Under the pieces are notes generated by a model. It saw nothing but the letters and a program-made list of their open reading frames with translations, did not search any database and was not told the origin of the DNA. A stretch of 56,962 bases of DNA from CAYNST01 sp964434105 (lineage in GTDB: Bacteria > Pseudomonadota > Gammaproteobacteria > Pseudomonadales > Cellvibrionaceae), in NCBI GenBank assembly GCA_964434105.1, contig CAYSTJ010000024.1:1-56962 (forward strand), in the 5' to 3' direction. The translations under genes and the position numbers were made by a program. Of the stretch, positions 25,821 through 34,918 are shown piece after piece. The stretch's first letter is position 1, and every line of letters starts with the position of its first letter.

Positions 25821-26834
25821 TTACCCGCCTGTTGAATTCATAAACCGGATGATATCGGGTTCTCTGTGCAGGTCAAAATGGTGCTGTTCCGGTTTTAGCG
25901 CCATGGCCTGAATGATGGCTGTTTCCAGCGCGCCTTGCAGCTGGTGCGACGGCGTATTACGCAGAATGTGTTTGAGGTCCACGCTATGCTCATTGCCGAG
26001 GCACAGTAGCAGCCGGCCTTCCACGCTTACCCGAACCCGATTGCAGGTGCTGCAAAAGTTCTGGCTGTGGGGGGAGATGAAGCCGACCCGCGTATCATAA
26101 CCACGAATCTGCCAGTACCGTGCGGGTCCGCCACTGTCGTGAGTGGACGGGTGCAGGGTCCAATTGCGGCCTATTTCCTGCCGTATATCCGCGCTGCTGA
26201 AATGTTCGCTGGCGCGATCATGACTGGTCACCGCCCCAAGCGGCATCTCTTCAATAAAGGTGATATCAACACCCTGATCGAGTGCAAACCGGGTCAGTGC
26301 GACAATTTCATCTGCATTGCGGTTGCGCATGACCACGCAGTTCAGTTTGATGCGTTGCAGCCCGGCGTCTTTTGCTGCCTGAATACCATTCAGAACATCG
26401 GTGAGATTGCCCGTTCGTGTCAATGCACGAAAACGGTCCGGCTGCAACGAATCGAGACTGATATTGATGCGGTTAAGTCCCGCACCGGCCAGTGCCGGCG
26501 CAAACCGGGCGAGGCGGGCGCCGTTGGTCGTTATGCTCAGGTCCTGCAAACCTTGTTGGGACAGGCGTTCAACCAACTGCACAATACCCTGTCGCACGAG
26601 CGGTTCGCCGCCGGTAATTCGAATTTTCGTGACGCCCAGTGTGACGAATGCGGTCCCGATTTGGCCGAGTTCTTCCAGGCTCAATACCTGCTGGCGCGGC
26701 AGGAATCTCATGTCTTCGCCCATACAATAAATGCAGCGGAAGTCGCAACGGTCCGTAACCGAAAGGCGCAGGTAGGTAATGCGGCGTCCAAAGGGGTCAG
26801 TCAATCTGGCGGCTGAAGTCATAGGTCGAGCCAT
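25821..26834 (-). CDS. moaA: GTP 3',8-cyclase, molybdenum cofactor biosynthesis
   Basis: A 337-residue radical SAM enzyme for the first step of molybdopterin synthesis. N-terminal cluster motif CDFRCIYC, the KIRITGGEPLVR SAM-binding loop, and the second cluster CSTCNRVRVS...LLLC are complete; the chain ends in the conserved Gly-Gly (NSTGG). The start is uncertain: ATG 26834 or ATG 26822, both better than the far-upstream 26906. No other moa genes are nearby. Molybdenum cofactor would be needed for a nitrate reductase feeding the adjacent nitrite reductase, a plausible thematic link. Confidence 0.93.
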   Translation of the reverse strand: MARPMTSAARLTDPFGRRITYLRLSVTDRCDFRCIYCMGEDMRFLPRQQVLSLEELGQIGTAFVTLGVTKIRITGGEPLVRQGIVQLVERLSQQGLQDLSITTNGARLARFAPALAGAGLNRINISLDSLQPDRFRALTRTGNLTDVLNGIQAAKDAGLQRIKLNCVVMRNRNADEIVALTRFALDQGVDITFIEEMPLGAVTSHDRASEHFSSADIRQEIGRNWTLHPSTHDSGGPARYWQIRGYDTRVGFISPHSQNFCSTCNRVRVSVEGRLLLCLGNEHSVDLKHILRNTPSHQLQGALETAIIQAMALKPEQHHFDLHREPDIIRFMNSTGG

Positions 26835-26910
26835 CGGTATCGATGATGGAAGTCTGCAGACCCTAAACAAACGAGAGTCGCGCATCAAGCAAAAATTCGC
26901 TGCCACTTTA

Positions 26911-26997
26911 AAAACAGCCTGCGGGTCGGCGGTCGCACAGGCGCTTTCGGTCCGTCGGCTTCAACAGTGTACAGCATGGAATGCGAAAACCGCAGGC
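26911..26997 (-). promoter_or_regulatory. Structured leader candidate upstream of moaA
   Basis: A perfect 8-bp inverted repeat (GCCTGCGG 26917-26924, CCGCAGGC 26990-26997) encloses 65 bases containing GC-rich sub-repeats. Read on the minus strand it ends with a T-run (complement of 26911-26914) 80 bases before moaA. It could be a terminator/attenuator or a molybdenum-cofactor riboswitch, which occur before moaA; I cannot confirm the riboswitch consensus by eye. Confidence 0.35.
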
Positions 26998-27207
26998 GCG
27001 CACCATAAAGGACCAAAAGCGGACCGAAGTGGGGCAAAAGCGGGCGGGCGTTTCCCGGAGGTTGTGTTTTTAAATGGTGCTGAAGGCTTCAATGTGGGGC
27101 GTCGTGCAGGGGGTTACAAGCGTCGAAAGTTCATGATCTATCGCCGCGGTCTGCGTAACTCATTGAAAATTAACATTAAAAAAACATATCGTCAAAGTCT
27201 CCCGCTT

Positions 27208-27223
27208 TGGTATATCACTTGCT
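27208..27223 (+). promoter_or_regulatory. Sigma-54 promoter of cobA-nirB-nirD
   Basis: TGGTATATCACTTGCT has the invariant GG and GC separated by ten bases and fits the consensus TGGCAC-N5-TTGCW with pyrimidine substitutions only. Initiation would be about 12 bases downstream of GC, giving a leader of about 80 bases before cobA. Sigma-54 control of assimilatory nitrite reductase through NtrC is known in proteobacteria. I find no clean NtrC site upstream. Confidence 0.72.
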
Positions 27224-27316
27224 ATCCCCCTCTCAACGGCTAATTCACGCCATTGTCATTGCGTTGGGACAGCCCGACCCGACGCTGACCCAAAAAGTAA
27301 AAGGGGACAACGCCCA

Positions 27317-28093
27317 ATGAAATCCGCAAAAGAAGGCAAGGTCTGGCTGCTCGGTGCAGGGCCGGGCGATCCGGAACTGCTTACGCTAAAAGCCCTGCGC
27401 GTGCTGCAACGGGCCGAACTGATTCTGTTCGATCATTTGGTCAGCGCCGAAATTCGGGCGCTTTTTCCAAAAAATGTACCGGCTTTCTACGTTGGTAAAA
27501 AGAAAGGCGATCACAGTATCGCCCAGCAGGATCTGAACGCGTTACTGATCCGGCAGGCGCGGGCAGGCAAAACGGTTTGTCGTGTCAAGTGCGGCGATCC
27601 ATTCGTCTTTGGCCGTGGCGGTGAAGAACTGCTCGCCCTGCGGAATGCCGGCGTGGACGCTGAGGTCGTGGCAGGCATCACAGCGGCGGCCGGGTGCAGC
27701 AGCGCCGCTGGCATACCCCTGACGCATCGCGGGCTATCGCAAGGTTGTACCTTTATAACCGGTCAGGCCGAAACCACGCTGAGTGCCAATTGGCGCGCGC
27801 TGGCATCGCTGGGGCATACGCTGGTGTTTTACATGGGCATCAGTCAGATCGGTCTCATTGAACAAAACCTGTTGGCGGCGGGAATGTCGGGGTCGGTGCC
27901 GGCAGCGCTGATTGAAAACGGCTGCAAACCCACCCAGCGGGTGGTGACGGGTACCGTGTCCGGATTAAGGGCGCTCGCCGAATCCCATCAAATCTGTTCG
28001 CCCGCGTTGATAGTGATTGGTCAGGTGGTCAGCCTGGCGGATGTGCTTGGCGGAACAGAGTGGGCAACCGACCTGCAACGATTAACGGCCTAA
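27317..28093 (+). CDS. cobA: Uroporphyrinogen-III C-methyltransferase
   Basis: A 258-residue S-adenosylmethionine-dependent methylase that makes precorrin-2 from uroporphyrinogen III, the branch point to siroheme. Motifs: VWLLGAGPGDPELLTLKA, VRVKCGDPFVFGRGGEE-type loop (CRVKCGDPFVFGRG) and ITAAAGCSSAAGIPLTHR. It is a stand-alone SUMT without the CysG oxidase/chelatase domains. Its product is needed for the siroheme of NirB, whose gene follows after 14 bases; AAGGGGAC precedes the ATG. It is the first gene of the operon behind the sigma-54 promoter. Confidence 0.95.
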   Translation: MKSAKEGKVWLLGAGPGDPELLTLKALRVLQRAELILFDHLVSAEIRALFPKNVPAFYVGKKKGDHSIAQQDLNALLIRQARAGKTVCRVKCGDPFVFGRGGEELLALRNAGVDAEVVAGITAAAGCSSAAGIPLTHRGLSQGCTFITGQAETTLSANWRALASLGHTLVFYMGISQIGLIEQNLLAAGMSGSVPAALIENGCKPTQRVVTGTVSGLRALAESHQICSPALIVIGQVVSLADVLGGTEWATDLQRLTA

Positions 28094-28107
28094 ATTCGGA
28101 GTCAGTA

Positions 28108-30663
28108 ATGAATACAGAAACAAAACAGAAAATCGTCATCGTCGGAAACGGAATGGTTGGCCACAAACTGGTCGAAAATCTGCTGGGCTCAGCTGAGCGG
28201 GACAGCCTGGAGGTGACCGTCCTCGCAGATGAGCCACGTCTGGCGTATGACCGGGTGCAGCTTTCGTCCTATTTTTCCGGTTCAACAGCTGAAGACCTGA
28301 TGTTGACCAGCGAATCCGCCTATCGGGAAAACCGCGTTATCTACCGGCTCAATGATGCAGTCACCGAAGTGAACAAAGCGCAGCGTTACGTCGTGACAGC
28401 CAGTGGCCACCGGGAGTACTACGATCAGTTGGTGCTGGCGACGGGCTCCTATCCGTTTGTTCCGCCGGTCCCGGGCTGTGATCAGCCCCACTGTCTGGTG
28501 TATCGCACCATTGAGGATCTGGAGCGAATTACTGCGTCGGCGCGCGAGAGCCGGGTCGGTGTGGTGGTTGGAGGAGGGCTGTTGGGACTGGAGGCGGCCA
28601 ACGCACTGAAGAGTCTGGGGTTGGACGTACATGTCGTGGAGTTCGCACCCAGGCTGATGGCGGTGCAGCTGGATGAAGGCGGCGGGCAGGTTTTGCGGCG
28701 CAAGGTCGAAGCGCTGGGTGTGCAGGTGCATACCGAAAAGAATACCAAACAGATAGTCGCCGGCGAGCAGAACCGGTACCGCATGGAATTTGCCGACGGT
28801 ACGCATCTGGAAACCGATCTCATCCTGTTCTCCGCTGGAATTCGCCCCCGCGATCAGCTGGCGCGAGAGTTTGATCTGGCTGTTGGCGAACGGGGCGGCA
28901 TCGTAATCAACAATCATTGCCAGACGTCGGAGCCAAATATTTATGCGGTGGGCGAATGTGCGCTCTGGAGTGGTCGAATTTATGGTCTGGTCGCTCCGGG
29001 CTATCAGATGGCGAAAGTGGCTGCGGCTCACATGCTGGGCGGAAGCGACGCATTCACGGGTGCGGATATGAGCACCAAACTGAAGCTGCTCGGGGTGGAC
29101 GTGGCCAGTATCGGTGATGCGCAGGGACGAACCCCGGGCGCCCTGTCCTATGTATTTCAGGATGGCCGCAAGGAGATTTACAAGCGACTGGTCGTGTCGG
29201 CCGATGGCAGCAAACTGTTGGGCGCCGTATTGGTCGGCGACGCTGACGCATACGGAAATCTGCTGCAGATCTGCCTGAACGGGATGGAGCTACCCGAGAA
29301 TCCTGAAGTGCTCATTGCGCCAGTCGGTGCGGAGGGCGCAGTCCCTGGCCTGGGTGTCGACGCACTGCCTGAGGCGGCGACCATCTGCACCTGTCACGAT
29401 GTGAGCAAGGGCCAGATCTGTTGTGCGGTGCAGGCTGGTGCTACCACCATTGGCCAGATCAAATCCGAAACCGGCGCGGGCACCGGTTGTGGCGGCTGTG
29501 TTCAGCTGGCCACGCAACTGATGAACACTGAGCTGACCAAGCTGGGAGTGGAAGTCAATACGGACCTGTGTGAGCACTTTCACTACACGCGGCAGGAACT
29601 CTATCACCTGATTAAAGTGGAAAAGATCCGCAGCTTTGATGCGCTGATCAGCCGGCACGGACAGGGCCTTGGCTGCGATATCTGTAAACCCACCGTGGCT
29701 TCCATTCTGGCGAGTTGCTGGAACGATTTGATCATGCAGGATGAGCTCGCGCACCTGCAGGATACCAACGATTACTTTATGGCCAATATGCAAAAAAATG
29801 GGACCTATTCCATTGTGCCGCGTGTGGCGGGCGGCGAAATAACGCCCGACAAGCTGATTGTACTGGGACAGGTCGCCCAAAAGTTCGACCTGTACACCAA
29901 AATTACCGGCGGGCAAAGAATCGACCTGTTTGGCGCTCAGCTGGATGATCTTCCCGTCATCTGGCAGGAGCTGATCGATGCCGGGTTCGAAACAGGACAT
30001 GCCTACGGCAAGGCGCTGCGCACTGTTAAATCCTGCGTCGGCAGCACCTGGTGTCGTTACGGCGTACTGGATAGCGTCAGCATGGCGATAAATCTGGAAA
30101 ACCGCTACAAAGGTCTGCGGGCACCACACAAACTCAAGTTTGGCGTGTCGGGCTGCACCCGTGAGTGTGCCGAGGCACAAAGCAAAGACGTAGGAATCAT
30201 CGCGACCGAAAAGGGCTGGAGTTTGTATGTATGTGGCAACGGCGGAATGAAACCGCGGCATGCAGACCTGTTTGCAACCGGTCTCGATGACGCCACGCTT
30301 CAGAAATATATCGACCGGTTTCTGATGTTCTATGTGCGCACCGCGGATCGACTGCAGAGGACGTCGGTGTGGATGGACAATCTGGAGGGCGGACTGGAGT
30401 ACCTCAAAAGCGTGATAATTGATGACAAACTGGGTATAGGCGATGAACTGGAAAGCGATATGGCACAGATTATCACGACCTATCAGTGTGAGTGGCGGTC
30501 CACGGTCAATGATCCCGAGAAGTTGAAGCGATTCCGTTCTTTCGTCAATACCGACTCACGGGACAGCACAGTACAGTTTGTGCGGGAGCGCGATCAGATA
30601 CGTCCGGCAACGGAAGAGGAAGTTGTGCGTCTGCTGGAGCCAGCGGTACTGGAAACCGCGTAG
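28108..30663 (+). CDS. nirB: NAD(P)H nitrite reductase, large subunit
   Basis: An 851-residue assimilatory enzyme that reduces nitrite to ammonium. Domains in order: FAD/NAD(P)H oxidoreductase (about 6-290, with IVIVGNGMVGHKLVE), BFD-like [2Fe-2S] site with cysteines about 427-460 (TCHDVSKGQICC and GTGCGGC), ferredoxin-like sulfite/nitrite reductase half domain, and the siroheme/[4Fe-4S] site SCVGSTWCRYG (about 642-648) and VSGCTRECAEAQ (about 682-686). ATG 28108 follows CGGAGT; the frame reaching back into cobA is not used. nirD follows after a short gap that contains a mobile-repeat fragment. Confidence 0.97.
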   Translation: MNTETKQKIVIVGNGMVGHKLVENLLGSAERDSLEVTVLADEPRLAYDRVQLSSYFSGSTAEDLMLTSESAYRENRVIYRLNDAVTEVNKAQRYVVTASGHREYYDQLVLATGSYPFVPPVPGCDQPHCLVYRTIEDLERITASARESRVGVVVGGGLLGLEAANALKSLGLDVHVVEFAPRLMAVQLDEGGGQVLRRKVEALGVQVHTEKNTKQIVAGEQNRYRMEFADGTHLETDLILFSAGIRPRDQLAREFDLAVGERGGIVINNHCQTSEPNIYAVGECALWSGRIYGLVAPGYQMAKVAAAHMLGGSDAFTGADMSTKLKLLGVDVASIGDAQGRTPGALSYVFQDGRKEIYKRLVVSADGSKLLGAVLVGDADAYGNLLQICLNGMELPENPEVLIAPVGAEGAVPGLGVDALPEAATICTCHDVSKGQICCAVQAGATTIGQIKSETGAGTGCGGCVQLATQLMNTELTKLGVEVNTDLCEHFHYTRQELYHLIKVEKIRSFDALISRHGQGLGCDICKPTVASILASCWNDLIMQDELAHLQDTNDYFMANMQKNGTYSIVPRVAGGEITPDKLIVLGQVAQKFDLYTKITGGQRIDLFGAQLDDLPVIWQELIDAGFETGHAYGKALRTVKSCVGSTWCRYGVLDSVSMAINLENRYKGLRAPHKLKFGVSGCTRECAEAQSKDVGIIATEKGWSLYVCGNGGMKPRHADLFATGLDDATLQKYIDRFLMFYVRTADRLQRTSVWMDNLEGGLEYLKSVIIDDKLGIGDELESDMAQIITTYQCEWRSTVNDPEKLKRFRSFVNTDSRDSTVQFVRERDQIRPATEEEVVRLLEPAVLETA

Positions 30664-30698
30664 CGGGTCATCGGAAAGGCGCCACCGCTACCATGCGC

Positions 30699-30736
30699 GC
30701 AGCGATGGGCAAATCGGGGCGTGCGCTGAATAGTTC
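30699..30736 (+). mobile_element. MITE-like element, solo right end D
   Basis: These 38 bases match the right end of copy C (CGCAGC, ATGG, CAAATCGGGGCGTG, GCTGAATAGTT) with only a few differences. No left part is present. It occupies the gap between nirB and nirD, 36 bases after the nirB stop, and would be transcribed within the operon. Confidence 0.75.
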
Positions 30737-30764
30737 CAAGTGAAACAACCATGAGGTAAATGCT

Positions 30765-31130
30765 ATGTCTATGTCTATGTCAGTCAACGAGTTACATTCA
30801 CCGTCCGGTGTCGGGTGGCAACCGGTATGCCCCACCCGCGATCTGGCCCCCAACCTCGGGGTACGGGCACTGATCAATGGTGAGCAGGTGGCACTGTTTC
30901 GGGTAAAAGACCGCTTGTACGGTATCAGTGCGATTGATCCTTTCTGCAAGGCCGCCGTTCTGTCGCGTGGGATAATTGGCGATCTGAAAGGGCAGGTGGT
31001 AGTGGCGTCACCCATATACAAACAGCATTTTGACCTGCAAACGGGGCAGTGCCTGGAAGATGCTGCCGCGCGACTGAAGACCTATCGGGTCCGTGAAAAC
31101 GGGGATCAAATTGAAGTGGCGGTGATGTGA
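30765..31130 (+). CDS. nirD: NAD(P)H nitrite reductase, small subunit
   Basis: A 121-residue Rieske-like subunit of the NirBD complex. It has the NirD pattern (ALINGEQVALFRVKDRLYGISAIDPF ... GQVVVASPIYKQHFDLQTG) and lacks the cluster-binding Cys-His pairs of true Rieske proteins, as usual for NirD. The gene begins with three consecutive ATGTCT/ATGTCA units giving MSMSMS, so three in-frame ATG codons are available; GAGG precedes the first. A terminator follows at 31189. Confidence 0.93.
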   Translation: MSMSMSVNELHSPSGVGWQPVCPTRDLAPNLGVRALINGEQVALFRVKDRLYGISAIDPFCKAAVLSRGIIGDLKGQVVVASPIYKQHFDLQTGQCLEDAAARLKTYRVRENGDQIEVAVM

Positions 31131-31188
31131 CCACAGGCCCCGGCACGATGTTTTCTCCTTGATAGCAGAGGCTTTTCTGCGTTCAATT

Positions 31189-31210
31189 GGCGACTTCGGT
31201 CGCCTTTTTT
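31189..31210 (+). terminator. Intrinsic terminator of the nitrite operon
   Basis: GGCGAC-ttcg-GTCGCC followed by six T residues: a UUCG tetraloop hairpin, 59 bases after the nirD stop. Confidence 0.93.
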
Positions 31211-31515
31211 GGGTTTGTAAAACGCCAACCCCCCTGAATGTGACACATTCCTCCATCGCATCTGCAGTAAGCTGATAATTGCCGGGCAAATCTATGGTAT
31301 AACTGCACGTGCGCCACGCAGCTGGGAACGGGCCACTGATTTGCCGTCAGAGCTGTCGGCAGAGTATTGCGAACGATGCACTGGACTGTCGGGTCAGACA
31401 GGTCAGGGTTCCCGCTGGTGAAGCCGGCCGGGACGCGTTCCGCGGCACTTGCTATGCCCGGTACGTGACGTCGGTTCTGTCAAAAGCCAGATAATTAGAG
31501 AGAAAAGGTAGCGGT
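31211..31515 (+). other. Leader/promoter region of the response-regulator gene
   Basis: About 300 bases without a gene. An extended -10 sequence TGGTATAAC at 31295-31303 could start a transcript with a leader of about 200 bases. I see no clear -35 box, terminator or known RNA in it. Confidence 0.35.
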
Positions 31516-32964
31516 ATGGCCAAACGCGCACTCATCGTCGACGATTCCCGAACTGCACAGGTGCGCCTGCGCAAAATGCTCGAAAAATTCAGCCTGGAAG
31601 TCGATACCGTAATGTCGGCGGAAGAAGCGCTGGGCTATCTGTCATACCGGCAACCAGCTGTCGTGTTTCTCGACCACCACATGGAAGGTATGGATGGCCT
31701 TGAAGCACTGAAGATTATCAAATCCAATCCATCGACGGCCCTGATTCCGGTTATTATGTACACGTCCGAACAGGGCGATGTCTACGTTGGTCAGGCGCGC
31801 GCCCTGGGCGCAATCGACATCCTGGGCAAGGAGGTCATGAAACACGCCAGTCTGGAGAAAGTGCTCAGCGGGCTGGGGATACGGGCAACCACATCGGAAG
31901 ACAGTACCGCCGTCGCGACGGAGGAGCCGGAAACGCAGGTACCGCAGACCGCTGCGCTGGTTGAGGACGATCCGTCGCTGCGTCCGAGCTATAACGTTTA
32001 TGACGCAGACGATGAAGACAGCGCGATCTCGACAGATGGCGCCTCGCCGGAGTTGACCCGTGTACAGCGTCAGATCAGCCGCCTGTTCGAAATACATATA
32101 ACAAAAGTACGTCAGGAAATTGAGGACAACAGCAAATTCCTCTTCCGTCGACTGTCCCGCGAGCTGAATGATCGACCCCGGCCGTCGCGCAGCAAGCCCG
32201 CCGCTGCGACGCCTGTCGAGACAGAAGAAACGATACCCTACCTGCCTGACAGTGGGCAGGAAAAGAGCGGTCTACCCATCTGGTTACTGAGTCTGGTTCT
32301 GATCGGCATCGGGTATCTGGGTTTTCAGCAATACATTGCCCATAACCGGCAGGATCTGTTAAAAGAAGAGCTGGCGGGGCTGAAAGATCAGAGTCGGGCA
32401 CAACAGGATCTGGTTACGCGCCTGTTTGCCAAGGCATCAGAGACGACCGAGACCCGGGTTGGCGAAAAAGCCTCCGCAGACAAGCGTGTCCTGCTGGATG
32501 CGCTGAGCTGGGCGGTGAACGCGGACACGCAGGTCGCCTTTGGCGAGCTCGCTTTAAACGACCAGCGCATTTATATGGTGGGCGAGTTACTGGGGCTGCT
32601 GAAAGCCGCCGATTTCAACGGCATTGTATTTATCGATGTGCATATGGGCAATTTCTGTGTGGTTGAAGACCCGAGCGGCCGCTATATGTTGCCCGAACCG
32701 GAAAGCAACCTGGAAGAGTGCATGTTCCTGGCGTCGCGCATGCCGGAAATCCTGATCGGTGAACAGGCATCCATCGGTTTTCTCAATTACCTGCAGAGCG
32801 CGCCGATTCTGGCCGAGGGTAACATAGAGATAGAATTGAGCTCGCAGGATTACTCCGAGCCACGTTACAGTTACCCGCCCACCACCAGTGCGGTGAGCGC
32901 CGGGGACTGGAATGCGGTAGCGCAGAAAAACAACCGCATATCGGTCACTTTCGCGACCAACTAG
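31516..32964 (+). CDS. Membrane-tethered response regulator of unusual architecture
   Basis: A 482-residue protein. Residues 1-120 form a receiver domain with the acidic pocket (IVDDS), phospho-acceptor Asp in VVFLDHHMEGMDG, conserved Thr in MYTSE and Lys in LGKEVM. An acidic linker and a helical stretch follow; a single membrane segment lies at about 252-272 (LPIWLLSLVLIGIGYLGFQQY), then a coiled segment and a periplasmic domain of about 160 residues. That domain's beta-alpha layout, ending NNRISVTF, faintly recalls OmpA/MotB-like domains (weak inference). There is no DNA-binding or enzymatic output. No histidine kinase gene is adjacent. Confidence 0.75.
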   Translation: MAKRALIVDDSRTAQVRLRKMLEKFSLEVDTVMSAEEALGYLSYRQPAVVFLDHHMEGMDGLEALKIIKSNPSTALIPVIMYTSEQGDVYVGQARALGAIDILGKEVMKHASLEKVLSGLGIRATTSEDSTAVATEEPETQVPQTAALVEDDPSLRPSYNVYDADDEDSAISTDGASPELTRVQRQISRLFEIHITKVRQEIEDNSKFLFRRLSRELNDRPRPSRSKPAAATPVETEETIPYLPDSGQEKSGLPIWLLSLVLIGIGYLGFQQYIAHNRQDLLKEELAGLKDQSRAQQDLVTRLFAKASETTETRVGEKASADKRVLLDALSWAVNADTQVAFGELALNDQRIYMVGELLGLLKAADFNGIVFIDVHMGNFCVVEDPSGRYMLPEPESNLEECMFLASRMPEILIGEQASIGFLNYLQSAPILAEGNIEIELSSQDYSEPRYSYPPTTSAVSAGDWNAVAQKNNRISVTFATN

Positions 32965-33013
32965 AATTGCCGCTCGGAGGGGGCGTCTGACAAAGCCCGG
33001 TTAGCCGTCCTTT

Positions 33014-33029
33014 CCGGCGCAAGCGCCGG
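33014..33029. terminator. Hairpin between convergent genes
   Basis: CCGGCGC-aa-GCGCCGG lies between the 3' ends of the response-regulator gene and argS. It lacks a T-tract on the downstream side of either strand, so function as terminator is uncertain. Confidence 0.35.
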
Positions 33030-33053
33030 TCTGCTGGTCCCGGTCGGCGCCGA

Positions 33054-34778
33054 TTACATCTGCTCCATGACATCAATCCCCAACAGTCCCAACCCACATT
33101 TCAAAGTGTCAGCGACTTGCTGACAGAGCATCAGCCGGCTCGATCGGGTTTCCGTATCGACGTCGTCCTTGAGTATTGGACAGGCTTCATAAAAGGCACT
33201 GAACAGGCTGGCCAGCTCGTAAAGGTAAGTACACAGGAGGTGGGGCATGGCATCCGTACCCACCTGTTCCAGCACCTCATTTAGCTGCAGAACTTTCAGG
33301 GCCAGCTGCTTTTCTTCCGGCGCGGCCAGCACGAAGTGGCCGTGACGCAGCGGCGCCGAGATGCCGGCTTTGCGAAAGATACTGCGGATGCGAGTGTAGG
33401 CATACTGCAGGTACGGTCCGGTATTGCCTTCGAAACGAAGCATTTGATCCCAGTCGAACAGGTAGTCATTGGTGCGTGTCTTGCTCAGATCCGCATACTT
33501 AATGGCACCAATGGCAACCCTGGTCGCTACCTCCGCTTTGTCCTGCGGGCTCAGGGACGGGTTTTTGCTCTCGACGGCAATTGCTGCACGGTCGATGGCT
33601 TCATGCAGAAGGTTCGCCAGCTTTATCGTGCCACCATCGCGGGTTTTGAAGGGCTTGCCGTCGGCGCCCATCATGGTGCCAAATGCGTGATGTTCAAGCT
33701 GGACGGAGTCCCGAACAAACCCCGCCTTTCTCGCCAGCGTGTAAACCTGTTGCATATGCAAGCTCTGGCGGGCGTCGCTGAATACCATGATCCGGTCCGC
33801 ATTGAGTATTTTGCTACGGTACCGCAAAGCCGCCAGATCCGACGTCGCATAAAGAAATCCGCCGTCCTGCTTCTGAATAATCACCGGAGACGGGTTGCCT
33901 TTTTTGTCTGCCAGCTCCTGAAGAAACACCACCTGTGCGCCATTGTCTGTCACGGCGAGCCCGGCCTGTTTGAGTTCTTCAACCAGCGGTCCCAGGTCAT
34001 CGTTGTAGAAACTCTCGCCGCGTACATTCTCGGGAGACAGGGAAACATTCAGTAGCGCGTAGATTTCTTCACTGTGTTTCAGGGAGATGCGCCGGAAGTT
34101 TTCCCACAGCCCGAGTATGCGCGAATCGCCTGACTGCAGCCGGACGACATATTCCCGCGCGGTATCTGCAAACGTCGGATCCTGGTCGAAGTGCCGTTTG
34201 GCCTGTTGGTAAAACTGTTCCAGATCCGCCAGTGCCAGTTCTGCCTGCTCGCCCTCCTGTACCTGGCTTTCGAGTTCCGCGATGAGCATGCCAAATTGGG
34301 TCCCCCAGTCACCGACATGATTCTGGCGAATGACAATATGGCCCAGGTGTTCCAGAATGCGCGCGACGGCGTCGCCAATAATGGTGGAGCGTAGATGGCC
34401 GACGTGCATTTCCTTCGCAAGGTTGGGCCCGGAATAGTCGACGACGACTGTCTGGGGGGTATCAGTTGCCGCAGTATCGCGGTTCGCAGCGAGTTGCCCG
34501 GCCAACCAGTCGGGACGCAAATGAAAATTGATAAAGCCGGGGCCGGCGATCTCAATTTTTTCTGCCATATCTTCCAGGCGCAGCTGATCCACGATCTGCT
34601 GCGCCAGGTCCCGCGGTTTGACACCCATGAGCTTTGCCGCAGCCATGGCACCGTTGGCCTGATAATCGCCAAAGCCGATTTTTTTTGCGGGAGCCACAGC
34701 GGGACCGCAGCGGGAGGGAACGCCCGCCGCCTGCATAGCCTGGTGTACGCGGGAAGCAAGCTGTTGTCGTATGGTCAT
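33054..34778 (-). CDS. argS: Arginyl-tRNA synthetase
   Basis: A 574-residue class I synthetase that charges tRNA-Arg. The HIGH-type motif is HVGH in NLAKEMHVGHLRSTIIGD (near residue 125); the KMSKS loop is degenerate (GADGKPFKTRDG), which is normal for many ArgRS. The N-terminal Add-1 domain and C-terminal anticodon-binding domain (from about residue 450, LRFEGNTGPYLQYAYTRIRSI) are complete. Divergent from purU. Confidence 0.97.
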   Translation of the reverse strand: MTIRQQLASRVHQAMQAAGVPSRCGPAVAPAKKIGFGDYQANGAMAAAKLMGVKPRDLAQQIVDQLRLEDMAEKIEIAGPGFINFHLRPDWLAGQLAANRDTAATDTPQTVVVDYSGPNLAKEMHVGHLRSTIIGDAVARILEHLGHIVIRQNHVGDWGTQFGMLIAELESQVQEGEQAELALADLEQFYQQAKRHFDQDPTFADTAREYVVRLQSGDSRILGLWENFRRISLKHSEEIYALLNVSLSPENVRGESFYNDDLGPLVEELKQAGLAVTDNGAQVVFLQELADKKGNPSPVIIQKQDGGFLYATSDLAALRYRSKILNADRIMVFSDARQSLHMQQVYTLARKAGFVRDSVQLEHHAFGTMMGADGKPFKTRDGGTIKLANLLHEAIDRAAIAVESKNPSLSPQDKAEVATRVAIGAIKYADLSKTRTNDYLFDWDQMLRFEGNTGPYLQYAYTRIRSIFRKAGISAPLRHGHFVLAAPEEKQLALKVLQLNEVLEQVGTDAMPHLLCTYLYELASLFSAFYEACPILKDDVDTETRSSRLMLCQQVADTLKCGLGLLGIDVMEQM

Positions 34779-34918
34779 GGGATTGGATTACCGGATTACC
34801 GTTGAAAGTGCGGCGATTGTAAACGTCCGCCGACGGATAATCAAAGCGCAGGCCGGATGCGTGAGAGTGGCAATCCAAAGAGTCCGGTCTGCTACAATGC
34901 TGCTTTTTTACGAGAGTG

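Noticed and set aside
26779..27243. 154-codon frame upstream of cobA
   Set aside because: It overlaps the moaA start and the sigma-54 promoter and has an unnatural composition.
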